Assembly: GCA_964423615.1 (NCBI GenBank)
Contig: CAYRFQ010000135.1
Span: 1-17,739 of the forward strand
Length of the DNA: 17,739 nucleotides
Source of the DNA: CAYRFQ01 sp964423615
GTDB lineage: Bacteria > Planctomycetota > Planctomycetia > Gemmatales > Gemmataceae
Direction of reading: 5' to 3'
The notes beneath the pieces were generated by a model, which worked only from the letters and a program-made list of their open reading frames with translations, searched no databases and was not told the DNA's origin. A program made the translations under genes and the position numbers. Of this stretch, positions 1 through 7,650 are shown piece after piece (the stretch's first letter is position 1; each line of letters opens with the position of its first letter).

Positions 1-184
1 TTATTCAAACGACAACAAAACGGAAAGACCAACTTCAGATCAGTAAAGTGTTACAAGGGAACTAGCAACTGTGTCCAAGACGTTGTAAGGTGCATGAGTC
101 GGTCTCTCGATTCGGCCAAGGGTGTTGTTGTTGCTATTCACCAGTGTGCCAAAAAAGAATCCAGAGGCCGACATTTTTTCAAAA

Positions 185-334
185 TCACATCACAAAAAAG
201 TGCGAAACTTGAAGTAAGTACTCCGCCGCTTCTGTACGTCCCTGTTCCTCCAACCAATCCGCATACACAAGTCGAATGGTGGTGTTTTCTGGGTCGGCAG
301 CGATCGCATCCAGAAATGATTTTTCGTTAGAAAT
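185..334 (-). CDS. Small TIGR02996-like (repeat-companion domain) protein, apparent ATT start
   Basis: Reading from the ATT at 334 gives 49 residues before TGA. The core (SFLDAIAADP, then RLVYADWLEEQG) closely fits the TIGR02996 'repeat-companion' domain, known mainly from Gemmata-like planctomycetes, where it is usually N-terminal and starts M-x-[DE]-E-x-x-FL. Here the equivalent of that Met is encoded by ATT, an in-frame TGA lies five codons upstream (347-349), and a good Shine-Dalgarno (AAGGGAG, 341-347) sits 6 nt before the ATT. The protein therefore either initiates at ATT, as infC does in many bacteria, or has lost its ATG by one G-to-T change. Members often precede repeat domains; this one stops right after the domain (ending QVSHFFVM). 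The function of the domain is unknown to me. The domain call is fairly secure; whether the gene is expressed is not. Confidence 0.55.
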   Translation of the reverse strand: MSNEKSFLDAIAADPENTTIRLVYADWLEEQGRTEAAEYLLQVSHFFVM

Positions 335-340
335 GGTGAA

Positions 341-347
341 CTCCCTT
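341..347 (-). promoter_or_regulatory. Shine-Dalgarno site in front of an ATT codon
   Basis: On the minus strand AAGGGAG is followed by a 6-nt spacer and ATT at 334-332. The ideal spacing, and the absence of any other start before the domain, make ATT the decided or former start of the TIGR02996-like gene. Confidence 0.5.
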
Positions 348-516
348 CACAGTAGCTCGGATTTGAAATCTTCTCTGCCACGTTTAAAGCCATCAATTCG
401 GGGCTTCGTTCAGGCCAAGAAAAGACTCAAGACCTGATTGTTCGCAACGCGAACTCGCTCCGATTTCCCGCTCACCAAGCAACAGGAACAAGCCCAAATT
501 CTGATATTCAATGAAA

Positions 517-557
517 CTACTCGGGAAGCCCGTGAGGGCTTGCTGCTACCCGACTAG
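517..557 (-). terminator. Composite hairpin over the end of the S9 peptidase gene, possible terminator
   Basis: The outer arms CTACTCGGG (517-525) and CCCGACTAG (549-557) pair with one mismatch. Inside them AAGCCC (526-531) and GGGCTT (536-541) form a perfect 6-bp stem with a 4-nt loop. The outer arm contains the peptidase stop codon (554-556). On the minus strand only TTT follows the structure, so an intrinsic terminator would be weak; it may instead serve as a 3' stabilising structure. Confidence 0.35.
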
Positions 558-2956
558 CTTTTCACGTACCGATCGAACCACGTCAACATCTCCCACAACA
601 CATGTTCGATACTTTCGCGGGCACGATATCCGTGCGACTCATGCGGAAGCATCACCAAACGCACTATCCCGCCATGTCCTTTTAGGGCGTGATACATTCG
701 CTCGCTTTGCATCGAGAATGTGCCCGGATTGTTATCTTCCTCACCGTGAATCAAAAGCAGTGGTTTATCGATCTTATCGGCCTTCATGAATGGACTGAGA
801 TTCTGGTAAATCCCGGGAGCTTCCCAAAGGGTTCGGCGTTCTTGTTGAAAACCAAAGGGAGTGAGTGTTCGGTTGTACGCTCCGCTGCAAGCAATACCAG
901 CTCGAAAGAGATCACAGTTGGCCAGCAAATGAGCCGTCATAAAGGCCCCATAACTGTGGCCACCAACGCCCACCCGATTACGATCGAGAATTCCCATCTC
1001 GTCGCTCTTGTCGATGACGGCTTTCGCGCTCGAAACGATTTGCGTGAGAAAAGAATCGTTGGCTGTTTCGGGATCACCCACAACAGGCATTTTGGCATCA
1101 TGGAGTACGATGTAACCAGCCAACAGGAAGAACAAATGACTCGCCCCGCCAAAAATCGTAAATCGATGAGACGAACCCGAAATCTGCCCTGCAACTTCCT
1201 CGTCCGCATACTCTTTGGGATACGCCCAAACGACACCCGGGCGACGTTGGCCAGTCTCGTAATCAGGAGGGTAGTAGATACGACAGGAAAGCTCAACTCC
1301 GTCGTCGCGCTGGTAGGTGATTATCTCCTTCCTAATGTGCCGCAACTCGGGTGCCGGGTCAACATACCCCGTCAGGGCGACCAGCGACTCTTGTCCCGTT
1401 CTTCGCCGCATGATGTTGGGTGGTTCGGTTAACGATTCGCGGCGCGTCAGAAACTCACTCGCGTCGTCTCGAAGCAACGCGATCGGTCGCTCGAAGACAC
1501 CCGGTTCGCATTGAAACAGCCGCCGAGTTTCACAGGTGTCCAAGTCCATCGCATCCAGAAAAGGCCGATCACCATCGGGTGTCGCGCCATCACCAATCAA
1601 GTAGACAGTGTTCTCGTGTTGCCAGACGACACGATCACCATTCTCCAAGCGACGCATCACCAACCCACCTGGGCTCCGATATTTCTCATGCACTGACATG
1701 TCCCAGATGATCGTCGAAGTCCGATTCGGATCCTGACTGTCAACAACAAACGTTCGCTTCCATCGTTTGTCACGATCGTACTCACGAATGAAAGCGAGTC
1801 CGTTTTCACCCCAGGTCAATCCCGACAACCGGTGATTTGTTCGGAACCATTCCTCAGGAGTGTCCGTTATCGTGCATCCATCATGGGAAGAGTTCCCACT
1901 ACCTAGACTGCCGGAGAACGGTGCCGAGAACCGCAGCAGTCGATCCCGGTGTTCCGCTTCGCGACTCGGATCACCACCATCCAAAGCCTCGACCCATACC
2001 AACGTGGGACTCGAACCTTTCTTCCCGGGAATCCAGTGGGGATGCCGTGGCCCGGTGGCTACGCCTTCGATGGGTATTTCCTCTGCCAACGGCAAGTTCG
2101 CCAGTGTGTAGACTACATTGCCGTCAAGGTCCCATACTTCTACCGTCTTCGGAAACCGCGACGCCGGGAATAAATACGAGTAAGGCCTACAGTTTCGCAC
2201 TACAAGCAGATACTGGCCATCGGGAGAAGGAACGACATCACGAATTAGACCAGGCTGGCCCACTGGCGTCACTGCTTTCGTCTCGGTATCCACAAGGACG
2301 AGCTGCGAGGTGCAGTAGTACTCCAGCAATTCCTCGTCGTGAGAATCTTTGAGTAAATCTTGATACGTACGCACTGGAGATCGTTTTCCTGCACTTTCCA
2401 TCACCCTGGGACCGGACGGAACCGTTGGCTGTCGGGGAGGATGCCCTCGATCTGATGGTATGATTTGACACAAGAGAGTCCGTCCGTCGGGCATCCATTG
2501 ATACGGATCGCCAAAAGCTGCATTGATTCGCAACCCGGGAAAAACAACGAATTCTCCATTGTCGGTATTGCAAAGTCCAAGTTGGATCGAATCCTGGGTC
2601 GTCTGCAAGAAAGCTAACGTATGTCCGGTTGGTGACCACACGAGCGAACCGATCTGAGAGCCGTGTGGAATCTGCAACGATCGAACTCCTCCATGAGGTA
2701 AGTCGATAATCGACAGCTCAATGATGTGAGGATGAACCCGAGGCCCGTTCGTCTTCGGGTTCAATCGAAACCCAGCAAGCCGCAACACTGGCTGTGCGAG
2801 GTCGGCTATGTGAAGATATCGCTCTCCTCGGTAGAGCAACCCGTGTTTTCGTGAAGGGCTAATCCAAACTGACGGAGGCAATGGAGCATCAAGAATACGA
2901 CGAAAAATGTCGGGCGCTGGTTGAAACGTCATTTCGCTTGGTGATTCTTCTTGCAT
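554..2956 (-). CDS. S9 family serine peptidase, glutamyl-endopeptidase/prolyl-oligopeptidase type
   Basis: The 800 residues have the usual S9 layout: an N-terminal beta-propeller (about 40-530) and a C-terminal alpha/beta-hydrolase domain (about 550-800). The nucleophile is Ser668 in GGHSYGAF, the acid is probably Asp741 in HGEEDNNPG, and the base is His775 in PHESHGY. The segment RTYQDLLKDSHDEELLEYY and the Lys/Glu-rich approach to the catalytic domain resemble the S9D glutamyl endopeptidases known from plant chloroplasts and bacteria, which trim peptides after Glu. Substrate preference is inferred only from this resemblance. No signal peptide or membrane segment is visible at this start, so it would act in the cytoplasm. 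The ATG at 2956 has AGGA 8 nt upstream and no earlier in-frame ATG before a stop; Met9 is a weaker alternative. It is divergent from the MoxR operon and intact. Confidence 0.9.
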   Translation of the reverse strand: MQEESPSEMTFQPAPDIFRRILDAPLPPSVWISPSRKHGLLYRGERYLHIADLAQPVLRLAGFRLNPKTNGPRVHPHIIELSIIDLPHGGVRSLQIPHGSQIGSLVWSPTGHTLAFLQTTQDSIQLGLCNTDNGEFVVFPGLRINAAFGDPYQWMPDGRTLLCQIIPSDRGHPPRQPTVPSGPRVMESAGKRSPVRTYQDLLKDSHDEELLEYYCTSQLVLVDTETKAVTPVGQPGLIRDVVPSPDGQYLLVVRNCRPYSYLFPASRFPKTVEVWDLDGNVVYTLANLPLAEEIPIEGVATGPRHPHWIPGKKGSSPTLVWVEALDGGDPSREAEHRDRLLRFSAPFSGSLGSGNSSHDGCTITDTPEEWFRTNHRLSGLTWGENGLAFIREYDRDKRWKRTFVVDSQDPNRTSTIIWDMSVHEKYRSPGGLVMRRLENGDRVVWQHENTVYLIGDGATPDGDRPFLDAMDLDTCETRRLFQCEPGVFERPIALLRDDASEFLTRRESLTEPPNIMRRRTGQESLVALTGYVDPAPELRHIRKEIITYQRDDGVELSCRIYYPPDYETGQRRPGVVWAYPKEYADEEVAGQISGSSHRFTIFGGASHLFFLLAGYIVLHDAKMPVVGDPETANDSFLTQIVSSAKAVIDKSDEMGILDRNRVGVGGHSYGAFMTAHLLANCDLFRAGIACSGAYNRTLTPFGFQQERRTLWEAPGIYQNLSPFMKADKIDKPLLLIHGEEDNNPGTFSMQSERMYHALKGHGGIVRLVMLPHESHGYRARESIEHVLWEMLTWFDRYVKS

Positions 2957-3301
2957 TTCAATTGTCCTGGTCGTTGGGCAAAAACGATAACCTGATTCGC
3001 CACGAAGCAGCAGTTACACTGGCAAACTGGAAGGTTATTGAGATCCGGCTTGATTTTTCTATTAGTCCACTCGGGCTTGTATGCAAGAGCAGCGTCGATC
3101 CACAAATCGGGTCTGACTTTGCTTTCGTGTTGCGTGAACTCGGGAATAGTACAAAAGCTAACGGTCCACCTCAGCTATTCCAAAACCCAAATGTGCACCT
3201 CAACATGGTCCGGGTTCCAGCAACAGGTTGCAGAAACTCGAGGGTCAACATAAAATACAGCATTATTTATTTCTTATTCTAAAAATCTGCAGGCTTTCCC
3301 C
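2957..3301. other. Divergent intergenic region between the peptidase and the MoxR-type operon
   Basis: These 345 bp separate two outward-facing genes and should carry both promoters. I find no convincing coding frame. The right-hand end is AT-rich (about 3249-3290) and holds the plus-strand promoter candidate listed separately. I see no clear promoter for the minus-strand peptidase and no riboswitch-like structure. Confidence 0.6.
3228..3256 (+). promoter_or_regulatory. Possible sigma70-type promoter of the DUF4129-MoxR operon
   Basis: TTGCAG (3228-3233, 3 of 6 matches to the -35 consensus) and TAAAAT (3251-3256, 5 of 6 to the -10 consensus) are separated by 17 bp. A start near 3263 would leave a leader of about 40 nt before the ATG at 3302, which has no clear Shine-Dalgarno. 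Planctomycete promoter rules are poorly known, so this is a consensus match only. Confidence 0.3.
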
Positions 3302-4690
3302 ATGTCTTTGTTCTCCCTTCCGCATCGATGGATAGTCCGACCCAAGAAGCTAATTCCATTTGCACTTAGGTTCTCTCTGGTCCTTTTCTTGACGTGCTGT
3401 TTGGTCAACGCAGCCCTTGGCCAATTTGTCAATCCGAGGTTGAAAAATGATCTTCAGGCTGGGTCAAGAAGACCCAACTATGTCAAGATTCCCGTCAACG
3501 GGAACGCGGAAAAGCTCCTGTGGGACAAATTGAACAAAGCTCGACTCGGTTATAAGTTCGCCAAGGACGTCGAGTCCATTCTCGAAAACTGGAAAGACTC
3601 GGACAACCTCCCCAACTTTGTCAAAAACGAACAGTTGAAGAAACTCTCCAAAGCCATCGTTGAAAAAGAATATGGAAAGAAAAATCCATTCGTCGCCGAA
3701 CGTGCCAAAAACATGTTGAATCGGCTCAAAGAACAATACAAGAGTTCGGAGCCCTCGCAACAGATCGAACAACAATTCGATGACAAGAACACGAACGGGG
3801 AACTTCTCCAGATACTCCTCAAGCAGAACCAGAACTCAGGAGCAGCGCAACTCCCGACTGATCAAGCAAGTCCAAAAATTCCGCCATCTGTTGAGATGAA
3901 TCCCATCTCGACCCCTCCCACAACAGAACCGCCGACCCCAAACGCCGACGCCCAGAGCCAGCAAGAGCAAAACTTATTACAGAAGTTCCAGAAAACCAAG
4001 CTCGGCAATTACCTCTCTCAGTCGAGTGAATTTCAGGAAGTGATTTCCGATGTTGCACGATGGTATCAGAACAGTGACAAGAACGGTTGGAAAGTGCCTG
4101 GGAACGATTGGATTTCCTGGACGAAGAACGTCTCATTACCAAAATGGGAAGCTCCAGAAGTTCTGATTCCGGATCTAAACCTCCAGAACATCCCGTTGCC
4201 GAATGTCTCAGTCCCGAACGTGGACCTTCCGCAAGTGCGACACCCTGATCTTCCCATGCCGAGATCAGGCAGCGTCTACCAAACGCTCGGGTACGGTATT
4301 CTGCTCATCGGAAGTACTCTCCTTCTCTTTGTCGGAGGTTATTGGCTCCTGAATCAAGACTCCTGGCATTTCGGAAAGCCTATCCCCCAAACGAGATTCG
4401 ATCCAGGTCCTTGGCCTGTAGACCCAAACGATCTGAAAACGCGCGGCAACTTGATAAAAGCCGTAGACTACCTCGCGTTGCTCTTACTCGGGCCTGCTGC
4501 GACTAACTGGAACCACAAGATAATAGCTGCCGAGTTAGTTCAGCAAATCTGCCAGCCCAAGAACAAAGAGGACGTACTAACTCTGACGAATTTGTACGAA
4601 CAAGCCCGCTATTCTCCACCAACCGAAGTCCTTTCTCCCGCGGAACTCCAACAGGCACAAACATGCATCGCCGAACTGTTGAGGGCTTAA
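3302..4690 (+). CDS. Secreted/membrane-anchored protein with C-terminal DUF4129-like domain
   Basis: This 462-residue protein starts with a basic stretch and a hydrophobic core (about 16-39) ending NAALG-QF, a likely signal peptide cut after Gly40. A charged, Gln/Lys-rich helical region follows (about 50-240). Next comes a short Pro-rich stalk (about 275-320) in which [LIV]P[DN][VL]-type units recur every 5-6 residues. One transmembrane helix lies at about 328-350. The C-terminal 80 residues resemble DUF4129: a hydrophobic helix, then LTNLYEQARYSP and a final SPAE helix. DUF4129 occurs at the C-terminus of transglutaminase-like membrane proteins and beside MoxR/DUF58 genes, with no known activity. 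It would put its long N-terminal part outside the cytoplasm and DUF4129 inside. It is the first gene of the operon; the next starts 3 nt after its stop. The DUF4129 call rests on pattern and context. Confidence 0.75.
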   Translation: MSLFSLPHRWIVRPKKLIPFALRFSLVLFLTCCLVNAALGQFVNPRLKNDLQAGSRRPNYVKIPVNGNAEKLLWDKLNKARLGYKFAKDVESILENWKDSDNLPNFVKNEQLKKLSKAIVEKEYGKKNPFVAERAKNMLNRLKEQYKSSEPSQQIEQQFDDKNTNGELLQILLKQNQNSGAAQLPTDQASPKIPPSVEMNPISTPPTTEPPTPNADAQSQQEQNLLQKFQKTKLGNYLSQSSEFQEVISDVARWYQNSDKNGWKVPGNDWISWTKNVSLPKWEAPEVLIPDLNLQNIPLPNVSVPNVDLPQVRHPDLPMPRSGSVYQTLGYGILLIGSTLLLFVGGYWLLNQDSWHFGKPIPQTRFDPGPWPVDPNDLKTRGNLIKAVDYLALLLLGPAATNWNHKIIAAELVQQICQPKNKEDVLTLTNLYEQARYSPPTEVLSPAELQQAQTCIAELLRA

Positions 4691-4693
4691 CGA

Positions 4694-6091
4694 ATGCCCG
4701 AAGTTTCATCAAGAGGCATGAAGAGCAAATCGTTATTGGTGTCGGGGGTTTTACTATTTCTCGCGTTGCACCTCCCTGCCCAATGTCACGGCCAGACCAA
4801 CAATGGGAGTGAAAAAAAAGTAGTCCCATTGGAAGGCACACAAGCCTTCCAATACCTCGTCCATCTTGCAGGCCTCGAGCCACTCCCGAACCTACAATCT
4901 CTCCAAGATGTCCCGGCACACAAAACTGTGATCGTCGTCATGGGTGATCCTGCCCCTCTTACCGAAATCGAAACAAGTTTGGGAGGCTCGCTTAGGTCCT
5001 TTCTCAGGGCAGGTGGGGCACTGCTTGTGGCAACTGAACGCCGCACACCACCATCCTTTTATGTATCTCTGGGCCTGCGCGTCGATGGTACCCCGCTGAA
5101 GACTGAGATGTGGCAACGCGAACCTTACTACAAAGAGATTCCCAGTTGTCCTTTGATAACGACCTTTGAGGAAAACAATCACCCTCTCGTAAACAAATGC
5201 AAGCGAATCGCCACAAATCTACCAAGTTGGTTCACCTACGATCAGACTAGTGGGTGGAGGCCTCTCGTCCTGTCTTCCCGCGTTACGAGGAAAAGCAATC
5301 GAGAAAATCTCATTGCCTACCAAGAATTTCCGTCGGGTGATTTACCGGGACGGGCGGTGGTCATTTCCGGCCAAGGTCTTTTTCTAAACGGAATGATGGT
5401 CCAAAAAGATACGGACAACTTCGTCTTCGCATACAACTGCGTGAACTGGCTCAGCGCCGACGGCAAACGAACTCGTGTCTTGTTCATTGAGGAAGGTAAA
5501 AACCTTGAGACACTCGACGTTCCGTTGACCGTCTCTCCTCCATCGATCGTTCCCAGTGTCGAACTGACGAACAAAGTACTGAATAGTCTCCAGGAAAAAA
5601 TCGATTTCAATGCCATTTTCTTACAGTACATGAGCCGAGGCCAACTCTGGCTATCGCTATTGTTTTCGATGGGACTGTTTGCGTTGGTTCGCCTCGTTGC
5701 CCAACTCATCAAATTCCGATACAAGTTCCAAACGAACGTGCCCCTCTCGAGCGATGTGCTGGAACGGACCACCTCCCTAGCTCCTCCGTTGGCCGTCCGA
5801 AATCAAGAGATGTATCAAAAGAAAAATTTGTGGGAACCCCTTCGGCACCTTGCTCGTCATTGGTTCGAGACTCTCACAGAGAGCCTGGATCCTGTCAATT
5901 CGAAACCTCGAGTGAAAACCAAGAACGTTTTTTCTCGCTGGGTCTGGCAACGACGACTCGATTACCTCTGGAAACTGGCTTTTGGAACGAGTCCAATTCG
6001 CATCTCACCTGGAAAATTCGCGAGGGCCCTACGGATCATGGAAGCGATTGACGAAAAACGGCGAGGAGGATCGATTACTTTCGCCAAATGA
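4694..6091 (+). CDS. DUF4350-like membrane protein
   Basis: This 465-residue protein has a hydrophobic N-terminus (about 12-32), probably a signal peptide or anchor. A globular region (about 46-256) fits DUF4350: a hydrophobic strand VIVVMGDP, then FLRAGGALLVATERRTP (about 103-120), and NFVFAYNCVNWLS near the end. This is a class-I-amidotransferase/ThuA-like fold without obvious catalytic residues. A transmembrane helix at about 318-337 is followed by a basic cytoplasmic tail of about 125 residues rich in Arg and Trp. The ATG at 4694 has GAGGG 8 nt upstream, inside the preceding gene, which supports it over Met9, whose AGAGG lies only 1 nt before the ATG. DUF4350 is commonly encoded with DUF4129, MoxR and DUF58, as here; its biochemical role is not known. 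Confidence 0.75.
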   Translation: MPEVSSRGMKSKSLLVSGVLLFLALHLPAQCHGQTNNGSEKKVVPLEGTQAFQYLVHLAGLEPLPNLQSLQDVPAHKTVIVVMGDPAPLTEIETSLGGSLRSFLRAGGALLVATERRTPPSFYVSLGLRVDGTPLKTEMWQREPYYKEIPSCPLITTFEENNHPLVNKCKRIATNLPSWFTYDQTSGWRPLVLSSRVTRKSNRENLIAYQEFPSGDLPGRAVVISGQGLFLNGMMVQKDTDNFVFAYNCVNWLSADGKRTRVLFIEEGKNLETLDVPLTVSPPSIVPSVELTNKVLNSLQEKIDFNAIFLQYMSRGQLWLSLLFSMGLFALVRLVAQLIKFRYKFQTNVPLSSDVLERTTSLAPPLAVRNQEMYQKKNLWEPLRHLARHWFETLTESLDPVNSKPRVKTKNVFSRWVWQRRLDYLWKLAFGTSPIRISPGKFARALRIMEAIDEKRRGGSITFAK

Positions 6092-6219
6092 ACTCGAGGT
6101 ACATGCGTTCTCGTTTTGGATTCAGCTTGCGGCGGCCCGACCCTTCGGACTTGGATTTTCTATGCTTGGCTATCTACGTAGCACACGACGGGTTCGAGGC
6201 ACGAGCACGAGTCGATTGA
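6088..6219 (+). CDS. Possible 43-residue ORF overlapping the DUF4350 stop (ATGA)
   Basis: An ATG overlaps the DUF4350 stop codon as ATGA, the same coupling seen between the last genes of this operon. It opens a 43-codon frame containing SLRRPDPSDLDFLCLAIYVA. A GGAGGA lies too far away (about 17 nt) to be a normal ribosome site. No family is recognised and no membrane segment is evident. It may be a chance frame at the start of the long gap before the MoxR gene. Confidence 0.2.
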   Translation: MNSRYMRSRFGFSLRRPDPSDLDFLCLAIYVAHDGFEARARVD

Positions 6220-6422
6220 CAGATTTGATTGTTGCACGGTGAATTGGAATGACTTCGAGCTGCTTTGGTCTCTGCTCTCGGACGTACGGCTGGCTCACAG
6301 AGGTCTCGGAGGCTGATTCTCTCAAAGATGCTCGGATCCGCAACAATCTAAGAGAGAGACCGAATCTGACGACACAAGCTCACCGCTCCCGTGTGGAACT
6401 CTAACCGACATCTCAGTACAGT
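6092..6422 (+). other. 331-bp gap inside the operon between DUF4350 and MoxR genes
   Basis: The gap is much longer than others in the operon. Apart from the 43-codon overlapping frame and a -35-like TTGACA, I see no gene. TCTCTC (about 6334) and GAGAGA (about 6353) could pair across a long loop, which is weak. The gap may be the decayed site of a lost gene or may carry an internal promoter. Confidence 0.4.
6216..6244 (+). promoter_or_regulatory. Weak internal promoter candidate upstream of the MoxR gene
   Basis: A perfect -35 consensus TTGACA (6216-6221) is followed after 17 bp by GTGAAT (6239-6244), only 3 of 6 matches to the -10 consensus. It would start transcription about 170 nt before the MoxR ATG. 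It is offered only because it lies in the largest gap of the operon. Confidence 0.2.
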
Positions 6423-7472
6423 ATGAAAAGTGACTTTTTTCCAAACCTGACAGGGAATGGTTCCGCAGGCATGTTAGACGCAGTTGGCAACCATCAAGAT
6501 ATCCGAACGTGGGCCAAGAATATCCAGACCCTTGCGGACCAGACGATCGAGCAGATCGAGAAGGTCGTTGTAGGGATGGAGGCGGTCACGCGACAATTCC
6601 TCATCGCCCTCCTCGCGGGAGGACACATACTTCTAGAAGGCGTTCCAGGTGTGGCGAAAACCACCCTCTCGAAAACATTCGCAACGGTTCTCGGAACCGA
6701 ATACCAACGGGTCCAATTTACTCCCGACCTGTTACCCTCGGACGTAACTGGAACTTATATCTTCGACCGTAAGAACGACGAGTTCGTCCTCCGCAAAGGA
6801 CCGATCTTTTGCCAAATCTTACTGGCAGATGAGATCAACAGGGCCCCGGCAAAAACTCAGTCGGCGTTGCTCGAAGCGATGCAAGAAAATCAGGTCACGA
6901 TCGAAGGCACGACCTTGCCTTTACCATCACCATTCATGGTCTTGGCCACACAAAATCCGGTCGAGCAAGAAGGAGTCTACCGGCTGCCCGAAGCCCAACT
7001 CGACCGTTTCCTCGTCCGTGTCGAGATGGGATATCCCGGCCATCACCACGAGCTTCGGATGTTGAAATTGCATAGTCAAGCCATCCCTGACGTGGCTGAG
7101 GTGTTCACGCCTGAGTTGATCCTCCAGATACAAAAACAAGTCAACTTGGTCCACGGAACAGAAGAACTCTTCGAATACATCATCAGGATAGCGGAGGAGA
7201 GCCGAGAACATCCTGACGTCGCGTTGGGAGCGAGCCCTCGTGCCGCTCTCTGTTTACTTCGATGTGCCAGAGCTCGAGCATTGATGTACGGGCGGGATTA
7301 TTTTACCCACGAAGACATCGATACCGTCGCCAAGGACGTGTTGGGACACCGGCTGATAATCCGCCCAGAAGCGGAAATCGAAGGTAAAACGACTGCGGAC
7401 ATTGTTGAAGACTTACTCGAAAGTGTTCCGGTCATGGAGACAATTCCTGAACCGCAATCACCTCGATCGTAA
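6423..7472 (+). CDS. MoxR family AAA+ ATPase
   Basis: This 349-residue cytoplasmic ATPase has the hallmark MoxR motifs: Walker A GVPGVAKT (73-80), where Ala replaces the usual Gly before Lys as is normal for MoxR; Walker B ILLADEIN (132-139); sensor 1 Asn178 in ATQNP; arginine finger region LDRFLV with Arg195; and sensor 2 Arg273 in GASPRAA. A C-terminal helical lid follows. MoxR proteins work as chaperone-like remodelling factors with vWA-domain partners, and the downstream DUF58/vWA protein is the obvious partner. The first 25 or so residues are an unconserved leader. There is no Shine-Dalgarno at 6423, and Met17 is a possible later start. The length is slightly above the usual 310-340. Confidence 0.93.
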   Translation: MKSDFFPNLTGNGSAGMLDAVGNHQDIRTWAKNIQTLADQTIEQIEKVVVGMEAVTRQFLIALLAGGHILLEGVPGVAKTTLSKTFATVLGTEYQRVQFTPDLLPSDVTGTYIFDRKNDEFVLRKGPIFCQILLADEINRAPAKTQSALLEAMQENQVTIEGTTLPLPSPFMVLATQNPVEQEGVYRLPEAQLDRFLVRVEMGYPGHHHELRMLKLHSQAIPDVAEVFTPELILQIQKQVNLVHGTEELFEYIIRIAEESREHPDVALGASPRAALCLLRCARARALMYGRDYFTHEDIDTVAKDVLGHRLIIRPEAEIEGKTTADIVEDLLESVPVMETIPEPQSPRS

Positions 7473-7650
7473 GTCACCGTTGCTTCGATCGACTGAGGGG
7501 AAATCGCGGCAGGTTTAGACCAGTTCCTCCAATTCTCTCGTGATTTTGGAAACATTCTCGGTGAAGGCACGACCACTGCAACTAATATCCGACACCTTGA
7601 AATGAATCTTGGACTGAGAACGCCTGGATCACTTATAAAGAGCTTACGAC

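Noticed and set aside
1..184. Possible gene at the left edge
   Set aside because: Short frames only, no motif, no start signals; nothing supportable.
689..1432. Long open frame of 247 codons on the plus strand
   Set aside because: It lies wholly antisense to the well-supported S9 peptidase, and its product is Arg/Ser-rich with no motif.
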